Part shown: piece after piece, positions 48,720 to 59,950 of the stretch
How the letters are laid out: each line of letters begins with the position of its first letter
Numbering within the stretch: the stretch's first letter is position 1
Origin: Auanema rhodensis
Lineage: Eukaryota > Nematoda > Chromadorea > Rhabditida > Rhabditidae
Assembly: GCA_964057225.1 (NCBI GenBank)
Contig: OZ059894.1
Span: 7,326,131 to 7,390,130, forward strand
Direction: 5' to 3'
Length of the DNA stretch: 64,000 nt
Notes under the pieces: generated by a model
The model's input: the letters and a program-made list of their open reading frames with translations, nothing else
The model's database searches: none
Told to the model about the DNA's origin: nothing
Translations under genes and position numbers: made by a program

Positions 48720-50402
48720 GGTTTCACGTCAACGGCGTATCTATCAACAGCTGTAGCGTGTATAAGGAAGAAAGGGTCAGAATAGAAAAATCAATAAAAT
48801 CAATATAAATTATAATAAAAAGTTCTTTTTTTTGGTTGAAAATACAAGAGATAGGAGGTTTTTGATCTTTTGGTTATGTAAAGTCAACAGAACTAGAGGC
48901 CGGGGTTAAGGGGTTACAAGTTACTGATAAGAGAAAAAACCTTTGAGAGCAGTTCAGAAGGTTTCGAGCTATTTGGACCATAGCAAGGTTCACTTGACGA
49001 GATATGAAAAGGACATCTGCAAGCTGAAACTATTAGGAACAAAGCCTAAGAGAGAGGATGTGATGGAGAGATCAGCAGACGAACAAGAGAGCTAGACATA
49101 ATGGTTAGAATGGAGAGCGCATGAGAGAAGATATGAGATGTTCAGTCTCCTGATCCATCTGCTCACTCGTAATGCCGTGAAGGAATAACAACTGACCAAC
49201 ACGTCTGGATTTCCCTTTTCATCTTTTGGTTTTTTGTATCTTAAAAGCCAATTTGATATGAGAAAATGAGATTTCCCAGTGTAAAAGGTCAAAAAAGGAA
49301 AAGCTTTTGACTCAAAATGAGTTAATCAATCAGAACTTTAAATTAAAATTTTTGAATTTACTTAGTTTGCTAGGAAAAAGATAAATATAGAAAGAGAAAA
49401 GGATAAGATTATGATAAACTAGTAGATATAGCCAATGATATGATCGATAGAAAGAAGGAAAAACACGAACTTACAATGACTTGTTATCCATTTAGGCATT
49501 TTCATTAAGAAAATAACAAAGAAAAAGCAAAAACTACAAGGAAAGGAAGAAAAAAACAATTTTGGACAACGAAATTGTTGAAAAAACGATATTTGTAGTT
49601 GAAACAGTTCAAATTGGATGTGAATGTCTTGGATTCAGATGAGAGGACGATCAAGATTATGCCATGAGCAGAAGACTTAGATAAGAGTGTTTGTGAACAT
49701 CGAAGAAAATCATTAGAACATGCATTATCAATGAACAAGGCAGGATGATTTGAGTTTTGGAAAATTGCCAAAAGGAATTTAAATGTTGATACTCTCATAG
49801 TAGGTAAGAGGTAAACTGGAATCGATATGGTTTTCTCGATAAAATGCCCACAAATGATCATCACGTGAATAGAACATGAATTGAACAGAAAAATAAAAGA
49901 ATTTTAATTTATATGTTATAGTTAAGATATTAATTGATGAAATAATTGAAAGTTATAAGATAAAACGATGAAAATTATGAACTTTTTGATCAAAAAGTTT
50001 GATTTTAAATGACAAGACTGATGAATATTAATACTATATATAGTAATGATTTGAAAAAATAATATCAATCTCTTGAAACATGATAAGATAATTGCCCCGA
50101 GGACATTTATAAGGTTAACATATCATCCAAGAAATGATAAAAGAAATGAAATAATTATCTAATAAGATGTTATTAAAGCATTATTTCATGGCATTTTCTC
50201 AATTTTCGTTATGAACATCTCATGAAAATGAAACTATTTTCTTCATTTCTGTCATGAAAAAGCTAAAGTAGGGGCATTTGAATGTGAATTCACAGTGCAT
50301 TGTACTCACTTTATCATTTATCAACGAAAATCAAAATGATAACATATCAAACTAAACAGAGATCATTATATATATTTTTTTATTTTTATTATAGCTTTAG
50401 TT
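48720..50402. other. Arm flank without a supported gene
   Basis: The inner part of the left arm. Frames of 119 codons (49505-49864) and 66 codons (49092-49292) exist on the minus strand and are mirrored in the right arm because the DNA is copied. I could not build an in-frame spliced model from them and recognise no family. Confidence 0.5.
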
Positions 50403-50845
50403 CATTATTAGTATATAAGATAGTAATATGAAATCGAAATAAAAACCTCAACATTACTTCAAAATTTAAAACATAAAGAAATAATTTTTTTTTGATTTTA
50501 ATTATGATCTATGTGTTGTAGTGTTGATATAAAGTAAATGTGTTACTAGTTTGTCGTGTTAGCTGTGTAAAACTTTGCTGTTCTGTTATTTTGATGTTCA
50601 ATTGTAAAGGTTACCGATCAGCATTCGTTAGATGACCTGTAACTGCTGTTTGATTGAATTGAGAGGGTTTTAGCCGAGATGATATAACATCTGGTGGGCC
50701 CTATTTTGGTTTTTGGTGTTCTGCTCCCGATTTAATGTTGTGAAAATAAGTAAATAAGACTCAGAAGTAAAATAATTTATTTTGAGTAGAATGAGATTGT
50801 GAAGTATTGAACACAATATGAAAGTAATTATAATATTTTCAATAA

Positions 50846-51655
50846 TTAACAGAATCCACATGTCTTTGGACATTCTGTTTTCATTAGTGAAGCATATGCG
50901 GAGTTTTTACAAAGGTAAGCCTTCTTGGAGCAATCTGATACTCCACTTGGTCCTGTTCTGTCGGCGCAAACTGTTGTTGGAGTACCTGATACATTGAAAA
51001 GTAAATGATTAAAAAAAAATTGTTATTTACGTGTAGCGCCTCCGCAGAATCCGCAAGTTTTTGGGCATTGAACTCTCATAACATCGAAGTATACAGGATC
51101 AGAGCAGTATGAAACACGTTGTGGGCAGTCACTGATTTTTGTAGCTGGGTTGAGCAGATCAACACATCCAGTTGAAGTTGAGCCTGTGATGGATGAGCAT
51201 CTGTTACATGTTTTTGGGCATTGATGAGTCATGAGGTCATAGTAAATTGGATCGTTGCAATAGCTCACTCTAGCGGGACAGTCAGATACTCCAGTTTTAG
51301 GATTAACAAGATCTAGGCAAATTACAGATGTAGATGTAGTTCTAGAGCCATTAGGTGTGGTAGCTCCAGCGGCAGTTGTGCCCGTGTTATTAGTGCCAGA
51401 TGTAGTTGGAGCAGCAGTAGTATTTACACCTCCGTTGTCTAGAATAATATCTCCTGGTGGGCAACACGTAAATTCGTCATTGAAGGAAACGCATTGAAAG
51501 GTGGGATCTTCACACCGGAGGTTCATGCATGCTAAAACAAAAAAAATGAATTAATTGAATAAGTTAGTATACGTACGTAAAAAAGCCTCTGAACAGGTCG
51601 TAGCAGCATATGTTGCTGTAGCAAAGAACAAAATAGCAAGAATATTCTTGATCAT
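50846..51655 (-). CDS. Secreted protein with three ShK domains
   Basis: Exons 51577-51655, 51031-51531 and 50846-50985 encode 239 residues. A signal peptide (about MIKNILAILFFATATYA) is followed by a cysteine module (LRCEDPTFQCV to FTCCPPG) and a Thr/Ser/Gly-rich linker likely to be O-glycosylated. Three ShKT domains follow, each with six cysteines, starting at CLDLVNPKTG, CVDLLNPATK and CADRTGPSG and ending in CPKTCNRC or CPKTCGFC. ShKT modules are very common in secreted nematode proteins; some bind ion channels, but many are structural or enzyme-attached, so no activity is inferred. The third domain lies on its own exon. The gene sits in the spacer of the inverted duplication and is single-copy in the window. 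Confidence 0.9.
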
Positions 51656-54219
51656 AGTTAATTATCCAACTAGCCAAGCAAATGGAATATCAGAAGACGA
51701 TGTTCGTTGTGATGAATTGTGCTTGTGCATTCCGTATATATAGCATTTGGATTGAGATGAAATACACACGATAAGGAAACAATAGAAAATATTATTAAAT
51801 TAGTTTAATTGTACAGTTTATATTTGCTTTGCTTATTTAAAATTTTGATATTGCATAGGAGGATACGATTCTCTCTCATTCGCTCCTGTAAAGTTTCTCG
51901 ATTAATAGAGAGACAATAAATTAGTATAGTCAGAAAGTATGAATAGATACATAGATCGAAGAGATAAATAGAGATAGAAAGAGAAAAGTATGGAGAGATA
52001 CATAAGAATTCTGTAGTACATTCAGAACGACATGAACAAAAAAGCAACAATGATTAAACCAATAAGATAAATATTTGAAAAGAATTTAAAAAAAAAGCTA
52101 AACAAGTGAATGTTATAATCTCTTTATTTATACATATGTTTGACCATTTATACAATTATGTTGGACATGATCTTTATTCATCTATTTAATAATTTTGTAT
52201 AACATATTTAAATAAATATACGTTTACATTATAATTATTAAATATTATAAAAATTAATTAACGTATTTTTTCAAGCATATAATTAGCATTATAATTTTAG
52301 TTTTAATTATACAATATGAATTTGAAAAAAATTTGTCTCTCCCGTATATGTATAACCTTTTATAATTATTGATAAAGCATATAAACTCATTAAGTTCAGC
52401 ATTATTAAGTTTGATTGTCTAATGATATACGGTTCTGATTATAAGTTTCAATTTATATCATTATGAAACGGAAGTAATTTTATTAAAAAGGTGGTAAATG
52501 ATAAAATGAAATAAAAATTTACTTTCACCTTATTTGATGTCTTTTTTGTTTAAAATTGATTCTTATAATTATATATATTCATATAGTACATATATACATA
52601 ATATTATAAATTACTATTTTTAAAGTGCATTGTATAATAAGTTCATTTGTAAAATGATTCCTTTATATTGTTTCAGCTGCAGCTCAAACTGTCCATACAT
52701 GCACACATGATGATGTTCTTTTCAAAGCACATTCATACTCTATACATGATAAATGTCATGTATAACGTATATAGTATAATCTTTATTGTTGATCTTTACG
52801 AAAAAGATGAAACAATTAATCTATATTTAGTTGCAGAATTTGTGGAGATGTATAATGATATTCGATAAAAAAATAATCAACAAAAGGTTTGAAGATTCTG
52901 ATCAAATAGGATGAACTCTGAGAAAAACTCGCATCATCTTACTTAATTCAGTTTGTAGAAGTTGCACAAGTAAACTTTCGATGAATCAATCTAAACATAC
53001 AAGACGGTGTTGGTCACTGTCATCATCTTATTTCTCATTTATCTTTTATTTTTTCAGAGAAAATGACGAAAATTTCGGAGTTAAACATGTAAAGTATGTA
53101 ATATCTATATAATTCAACAAAAACTTTAGCAAATATAGCAACTGTAACACTTGAAACAAGGTTAATCTTTATTCTTTTCAATGAAGATTTTTTTCTGAAT
53201 GAACTTTTACAAATTTATTCAATTATTATGAGTAAAATAATAATTTAAATGAAATATATAACACTTAACTTCATTCTCGTGAAATAACTCTAAAAAGTTA
53301 TATTAATGTTTTAAAAGCTTACCATAGAAATGAGTTCAAAGGATGTTTGCTCGAATTTGTTCAAATCTGTTCAATTCACCATTTCACGCAACGCTTCTTC
53401 TCTCAGACAATTCTTTCTGTTTGACACCACAAACTTCAGATAATATGAATGATTTTACTATCTACCTTACTATCTTAACTTATTTACACATCGTAGTTTG
53501 AGTAAATTGTTAATAGAAAAGATTTATTTTTCTTCAAAGATGTTGAAGTAAGACTTCACAATTGCCACAAATGATAACGGATGATTCATAGCAAGTATTC
53601 GGCCAAACAAAGAATGTGAAACTCACATTCTGAATAAATTCAATTGTGTTATAAGTATACATTCAAAGTAAACGAATCTTCTTTGAAATTCAAATAATTG
53701 ACTGATCAGAAAACAATTTAAAACAATAATTTTGAAATGAGTGAAAAATATTTAAAACATTATGGGCCCTACAGTGCATGAACTCTATTTACTTTACCTT
53801 TCTGAATTGAAACAACTCTTAATATAATTGTATTGACTTCCACATATTCCAACACAAACTACAGTATAATAAATTATCTGTTTAAGATATTTTGTAAGAA
53901 AAAATCGTTTCTTAATCAACTTTTTCACAAACATTTGAGGTTCAAGTTCAAAATGAGAATTCGGATAATCCTTGTCCGTTGCTGTGTATGCCAATAAGTT
54001 GGCGTCGGAATCTTTTATTTGCAAAAACTTACTGGACGTAAGATGAATCATTAACCACTTCATCGTGTCTACATTCTCTTCAACTTAAATGTTCTTTCAT
54101 TTCATGCAAATATACCGAAATTCTGAGAGCCTGTGCCATAACCCAGTATATAATGAACGAAGTCTCTATAACCTTGTAGGATTCCTTCCAGAGTTTCAGC
54201 GCTTCACCTCAGTTCCGCT
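51656..54219. other. Intergenic region in the inverted-repeat spacer
   Basis: AT-rich. A minus-strand frame of 89 codons at 53794-54063 begins MKWLMIHLTSSK and has fairly protein-like composition up to HFELEPQMF, then becomes Lys/Phe-rich. A GTAAAG donor-like site follows its end. It could be a first exon or a decayed fragment. It would be divergent from the Tyr-rich gene at 54220. No family is recognised with confidence. Confidence 0.35.
54150..54160 (+). promoter_or_regulatory. TATA box of the Tyr/Asn-rich peptide gene
   Basis: GTATATAATG lies about 65 bp before the start codon at 54220 and is the only TATA-like element in this otherwise mixed-composition promoter. Confidence 0.45.
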
Positions 54220-54971
54220 ATGAACAGTATCAGGTAATATTTAACTTGTCTACTAATTTTGGCAAAACGTGCAGACACGTAGTAAAATAAAAATTATTTT
54301 CAAACTAAGGTCAGCTAAATCGTTCACTTTCAGTTTCCTTGTCTTCCTTGCTTGCTTGCTATGCAGCTGCCACGCATATTACGTGAGTTAATCTCAAAGA
54401 AACTGATCGAATAAGCCGTTGATCAGATGATAAACTTGAAAGATAACTGTTTTTTTTATTTCAGACTTATTACTATTACTATCCAAGTAATACCAATGGA
54501 CAAACTACATACTACTATTATCCAAATAATAATAATAATAATGGTTACAATACATATTATTATCCAAATACTGGTAAATTTTTTTGTTTTATCTATATAA
54601 TAGTAACAAATTTTAATCTATAATGATTTGAGTACATCAATACCTAAACTATGAAAAACAATCAAATTGAAGAAAAAACGTTATGTCTTTTGATTTTATA
54701 GATCAATTAAACAATCTTCATATCGTATATTATCTTGAAATGAACACTCGAATCTATTATCAGATTATGATAGCAATTTTAAGAACACTGAAAATTTCAA
54801 AATGTGTTGTCACAAGAAGAGGACAATGAAAAAGTTTTTAAAAAATTTTACTTTTTAGGCTCAAATAATGGATATACAACCTATTACTATTATCCAAATA
54901 ACAACAATGGATACAATAATCTCTACAATCCATACAATACATACTACTATACCACTTATGGAAGAAAATGA
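54220..54971 (+). CDS. Small secreted Tyr/Asn-rich peptide, unrecognised
   Basis: Exons 54220-54233, 54334-54382, 54465-54573 and 54859-54971 encode 94 residues with consistent phases. A clear signal peptide (MNSISFLVFLACLLCSCHA) is followed by repeats of the form TTYYYYPNNNN-GYN, so over half of the mature chain is Tyr, Asn or Pro. The chain ends TTYGRK. A terminal Gly-Arg-Lys is a typical amidation and basic-trimming signal in peptide precursors, but no internal dibasic sites are seen. Candidates are a cuticle, eggshell or mucus structural peptide, or an antimicrobial peptide of the Gly/Tyr-rich nematode type. It is not assigned to a family. Confidence 0.78.
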
Positions 54972-57044
54972 AAAATTAATATTCTAAATACTGTCTAGTT
55001 AAATTTCTCCAAGAATATCTCAGCGTGTATTGTATTTCAGTAAAAGATGCAATTTTTTCATCATATCTATAAACCTTTAACTGTATTAAATATTTCCAGT
55101 ATAATAATATTTTGAAATAAAACATTTTTTTCCACTCTTTCATTGATAAAACATTTGTTTTTTCAAGAAACAAGATTCAGTTTGATAATAAATAAATACA
55201 AGTTATAGAATATATTCTATTGTTAGAAGTTACTTCAATGAAAAATGTGAATATATGTATATCGTCACAAGCCTTGAAAAAAGATTTGAAACAACTTCAC
55301 TATTTCCCAATGGAATAAATGACAATCAGAATAGAGAAAAATATATAATGTTACTTCGAAAACTAAAGCTATAATAAAAATAAAAAAATATATATAATGA
55401 TCTCTGTTTAGTTTGATATGTTATCATTTTGATTTTCGTTGATAAATGATAAAGTGAGTACAATGCACTGTGAATTCACATTCAAATGCCCCTACTTTAG
55501 CTTTTTCATGACAGAAATGAAGAAAATAGTTTCATTTTCATGAGATGTTCATAACGAAAATTGAGAAAATGCCATGAAATAATGCTTTAATAACATCTTA
55601 TTAGATAATTATTTCATTTCTTTTATCATTTCTTGGATGATATGTTAACCTTATAAATGTCCTCGGGGCAATTATCTTATCATGTTTCAAGAGATTGATA
55701 TTATTTTTTCAAATCATTACTATATATAGTATTAATATTCATCAGTCTTGTCATTTAAAATCAAACTTTTTGATCAAAAAGTTCATAATTTTCATCGTTT
55801 TATCTTATAACTTTCAATTATTTCATCAATTAATATCTTAACTATAACATATAAATTAAAATTCTTTTATTTTTCTGTTCAATTCATGTTCTATTCACGT
55901 GATGATCATTTGTGGGCATTTTATCGAGAAAACCATATCGATTCCAGTTTACCTCTTACCTACTATGAGAGTATCAACATTTAAATTCCTTTTGGCAATT
56001 TTCCAAAACTCAAATCATCCTGCCTTGTTCATTGATAATGCATGTTCTAATGATTTTCTTCGATGTTCACAAACACTCTTATCTAAGTCTTCTGCTCATG
56101 GCATAATCTTGATCGTCCTCTCATCTGAATCCAAGACATTCACATCCAATTTGAACTGTTTCAACTACAAATATCGTTTTTTCAACAATTTCGTTGTCCA
56201 AAATTGTTTTTTTCTTCCTTTCCTTGTAGTTTTTGCTTTTTCTTTGTTATTTTCTTAATGAAAATGCCTAAATGGATAACAAGTCATTGTAAGTTCGTGT
56301 TTTTCCTTCTTTCTATCGATCATATCATTGGCTATATCTACTAGTTTATCATAATCTTATCCTTTTCTCTTTCTATATTTATCTTTTTCCTAGCAAACTA
56401 AGTAAATTCAAAAATTTTAATTTAAAGTTCTGATTGATTAACTCATTTTGAGTCAAAAGCTTTTCCTTTTTTGACCTTTTACACTGGGAAATCTCATTTT
56501 CTCATATCAAATTGGCTTTTAAGATACAAAAAACCAAAAGATGAAAAGGGAAATCCAGACGTGTTGGTCAGTTGTTATTCCTTCACGGCATTACGAGTGA
56601 GCAGATGGATCAGGAGACTGAACATCTCATATCTTCTCTCATGCGCTCTCCATTCTAACCATTATGTCTAGCTCTCTTGTTCGTCTGCTGATCTCTCCAT
56701 CACATCCTCTCTCTTAGGCTTTGTTCCTAATAGTTTCAGCTTGCAGATGTCCTTTTCATATCTCGTCAAGTGAACCTTGCTATGGTCCAAATAGCTCGAA
56801 ACCTTCTGAACTGCTCTCAAAGGTTTTTTCTCTTATCAGTAACTTGTAACCCCTTAACCCCGGCCTCTAGTTCTGTTGACTTTACATAACCAAAAGATCA
56901 AAAACCTCCTATCTCTTGTATTTTCAACCAAAAAAAAAGAACTTTTTATTATAATTTATATTGATTTTATTGATTTTTCTATTCTGACCCTTTCTTCCTT
57001 ATACACGCTACAGCTGTTGATAGATACGCCGTTGACGTGAAACC

Positions 57045-57058
57045 CACGTGGTCACGTG
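57045..57058. promoter_or_regulatory. Paired CACGTG E-boxes, right arm
   Basis: CACGTG at 57045-57050 and 57053-57058, about 235 bp before the right-arm glutamine synthetase start; mirror of the left-arm pair. Confidence 0.55.
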
Positions 57059-57292
57059 AACTTCATTTGTTGATCCCAGACGTGTAGTGTTGGTTGTATT
57101 CTCCCAACGTTGCCCAATTCTCGCAAATCTTTTTTTTCCAAAACCTGGCAAGTTTTCCTTTTCTTCTTGAACTTTGTTTGAAGAATCAGCATTTCTTATT
57201 CATTTTCTCTTGTATTCTCATCTTTCCGTTTCATTTTCTTCAATTTGGCTCATTTTCACTGAAATTCATTATAGAATTCAAAAAAACTCAAA

Positions 57293-59235
57293 ATGATGTC
57301 AACCATGAAGAGTTTATCTCGTTTTGCCACAGGATCTGTCAGGTTTTCATCACATTTCACTAAATTACCATTAGGAACACCTATTATTAACCAATCTCTG
57401 GACATACAAACTCCTGGAAAAAAAATTCTCGTAAGTCTCTCATCGTTTTCTCCGCTTTCTGAGCAGGAAATGGAAATTTTCTTTGAATTATTGATTGGAT
57501 TGATGTGTTTATAGGCTACTTACGTGTGGATTGATGGTACTGGAGAAAACTTGCGAGAGAAAACTCGTACATTAAACAGTGATCCTGGAGATGCTAAGAG
57601 TTAGTTCATTTACGTAAATCCAAGGAAATCATGAAAAGTGGGGGGGGAATCAGAAAGACCAGCAGTGAATACGATAGTCTATCACTTCATATCAAACCAC
57701 AGAGTTCAAATGAGAGTACAGATAAGCAACTGTTTGCTGACCAAATGTTCACTTTTGCTGAGAAAAAAGTTTTTTTGGAGAGTGAAAAGAGGGAAATAAT
57801 ATGATTTGAGAGATGCAAGTTCCAAAGTCTCTGTGTTCAATGAATTTGAGCAATTTCTTTCTTTTAAAACGTCTTTGGTCAAGAGTGATCTCCGGTATAT
57901 CAGACCTGATTTAGATTACCCATCATGGAGTTTCGATGGATCTTCAACCTATCAAGCAACAAAGGGAATGGATTCTGATATGAACCTAGTTGTAAGTTTC
58001 ATGTGGTGTCCGAGTTCCTTGCTCAGTGAGTCCATTTTCAGCCAGCTGCCATTTATCCAGATCCCTTTTGGGGTGGAAATCATAAACTCGTTCTGTGTGA
58101 AACCTACGATAAGACTGGAAAACCAGCTCGTTAGTGGATGTTTTGAGTTATAACTCTTTGAATGTTCTCTGTTTCAGCTACTAACCATCGTTCTGCTTGT
58201 AATGATGTTATGAAAAAGATTACTAAACACAAGCCATGGTTTGGAATGGAACAAGAGTATCTCCTCCTTGACAGAGATGACTATCCACTTGGTTGGCCCA
58301 AGCACGGCTACCCAGCTCCTCAAGGTATGATAGTTTATTCCAATAAACCATCTGGGTCATCCTTCATTTAGGGCCATATTATTGTGCGGTTGGAGCTACA
58401 AAAGTATTTGGACGGGAAGTTGTTAATGCTCATTATCGCGCATGTCTTCATGCTGGCTTAGAACTTTTTGGAATTAACGCTGGCATGTCACCACTTAGAA
58501 CAAAATTTCATAATTTTCATTGATTTTTCTAGAAGTTACACCAGGACAATGGGAATTCCAACTAGGTTGTTGTGAAGGCATTGATATGGGAGATCAACTT
58601 TGGATGGCGAGATATCTTCTCCACAGAGTTGCTGAACAGTTCGGAGTTGCTGTCACGTTCCATCCTAAGCCGACGGTTAGTTTTACGAGGTTGTGAACGC
58701 GCTTATCTGAGAATATTTGTGTTTTAGGCCACAATGGGAGATTGGAATGGTGCTGGATGCCATTGTAACTTCTCCACGGAAGAGATGAGATCTGAAGGAG
58801 GTTTGAAGGCCGTTGAAGCTGTAAGTTCTTGAGAAGCATCTGTTATCTTAACGGTTGATTACAGGCCATGCCTAAACTTGCTGTTACTCATAAAGAATGT
58901 ATCCAAGCATATGATCCTCATAACGGCGAAGACAACAAACATAGGTTAGATAGTGTTTGTCATCGTCTTAGATGTTACATCTGCTTTTCAGATTAACAGG
59001 ACTTCATGAGACTTCTTCTGCTGAAGTATTCTCATTCGGTGTTGCTGATAGATCGGCATCGGTTAGGATTCCAAGAGGTGTAGCTTCCGAAGGAAAGGTG
59101 AGTTCGAAGTAGAGTAAACCTACCGTAACCTGTGTTGGAAATATTCAGGGCTACTTAGAAGATAGACGTCCATCATCAAACTGTGATCCTTATCAAGTAA
59201 CTAGATTGATTGCTGAAAGTATTCTTCTTCGCTAA
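57293..59235 (+). CDS. Glutamine synthetase (right arm)
   Basis: Exons 57293-57430, 57515-57599, 57813-57991, 58042-58129, 58178-58324, 58372-58482, 58533-58675, 58728-58820, 58865-58944, 58992-59097 and 59149-59235. The coding sequence equals the left-arm gene. The weak point is exon 3: exon 2 ends in phase 1 at GCTAAGA/GTTAG, and the only in-frame AG acceptors lie upstream of the conserved part. The model therefore gains about 24 residues ([20 protein letters not shown] region) between the [11 protein letters not shown] and SDLRYIRPD stretches. The nearer AG before AGTGATCTCC would create an immediate stop. All later exons join cleanly, one through a GC-AG intron (58483-58532). Confidence 0.9.
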
Positions 59236-59950
59236 TTTATTCGGAAAACCTGCTCAAGTTGCCAAGAAAACAAAAAATATTTGTCAAATGCCTGATTAAA
59301 CTTTGAATTATTTTCCGAAGATAATGAGAGGAATTGATCAGGATTAGTGTATAACATATCGTTTATCCAACTTTTCTCTCGATTTCTTTATTATATTTAC
59401 GAAAATTCATTCATATCACTTACTTATTTACTCATTTACTTATGTGAAATATATTTAAAATAACATTTTTTCTTGAAAATGAGTCATTTGAATGATTTTT
59501 TTATAAAAATTATGTTATAATTACAACAATTCATATTTACTATATGTAACATTCTTTTTATATCAAAATTCTTATTCGACATTCGAATAAATTTTTTTTT
59601 CCATTTTCCAGTTTTTTTTGTATTTTTTTCGTTTTTATGTCGGAATTTTTATGAAAAACCCTGAAACTCTTCCACTTCTCCTCAATCCAAATGTGTTTTT
59701 CAGTGAAGAATTAGGATATTCGATCGTTAAACTAGCAGAAGATAGTTCTTCAATTGACTTATTCATTTCATTTCCTTGTGAACTTTTATCACAAAAGTGT
59801 TGAAATGATGTGATGATCAACTAAACTGAAGTTCTTTATAGATGTTTAATCTATGCTCTAGATGTACATTCATATGCATAGCAATCAATATGATTTAGAA
59901 GTTTTTAATTGTGTTAGTTATAACTGATAAGAATGATTTATTTTGCATCG
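59236..59950. other. Spacer between glutamine synthetase and lectin B'
   Basis: Head-to-tail spacing of about 715 bp, AT-rich. Overlapping 61-codon frames on both strands (59618-59820) have no start or splice support. TTTATAGATG near 59837 may be part of the lectin promoter. The mirror lies at 45814-46528. Confidence 0.45.

Larger units (their letters stand above)
43710..50402. repeat. Left arm of large inverted duplication
   Basis: 6693 bp that is the reverse complement of 55361-62194. Coordinates mirror about a constant sum (105763-105764) from the inner edge to the intronic decamer repeat. There the right arm is 140 bp longer. A one-base homopolymer difference lies near 48825 (8 T against 9 A). 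The left edge lies 54 bp beyond the lectin B stop codon, where TTATTATTTAT stops matching. Confidence 0.93.

Noticed and set aside
49505-49864. 119-codon frame duplicated at 55899-56258
   Set aside because: The identity between copies is explained by the inverted duplication. No intron-exon model or family could be supported, and the end is a Phe/Leu run.
53794-54063. Cadherin-like reading of the 89-codon minus-strand frame (TATDKDYPN)
   Set aside because: One weak motif only, without neighbouring exons; kept as an uncertain frame in the intergenic entry.
56272-56660. Possible spliced small gene starting MPKWITSH with a KKPKDEKGNPD downstream frame
   Set aside because: The donor at 56290 and the available acceptors do not join these frames in phase.
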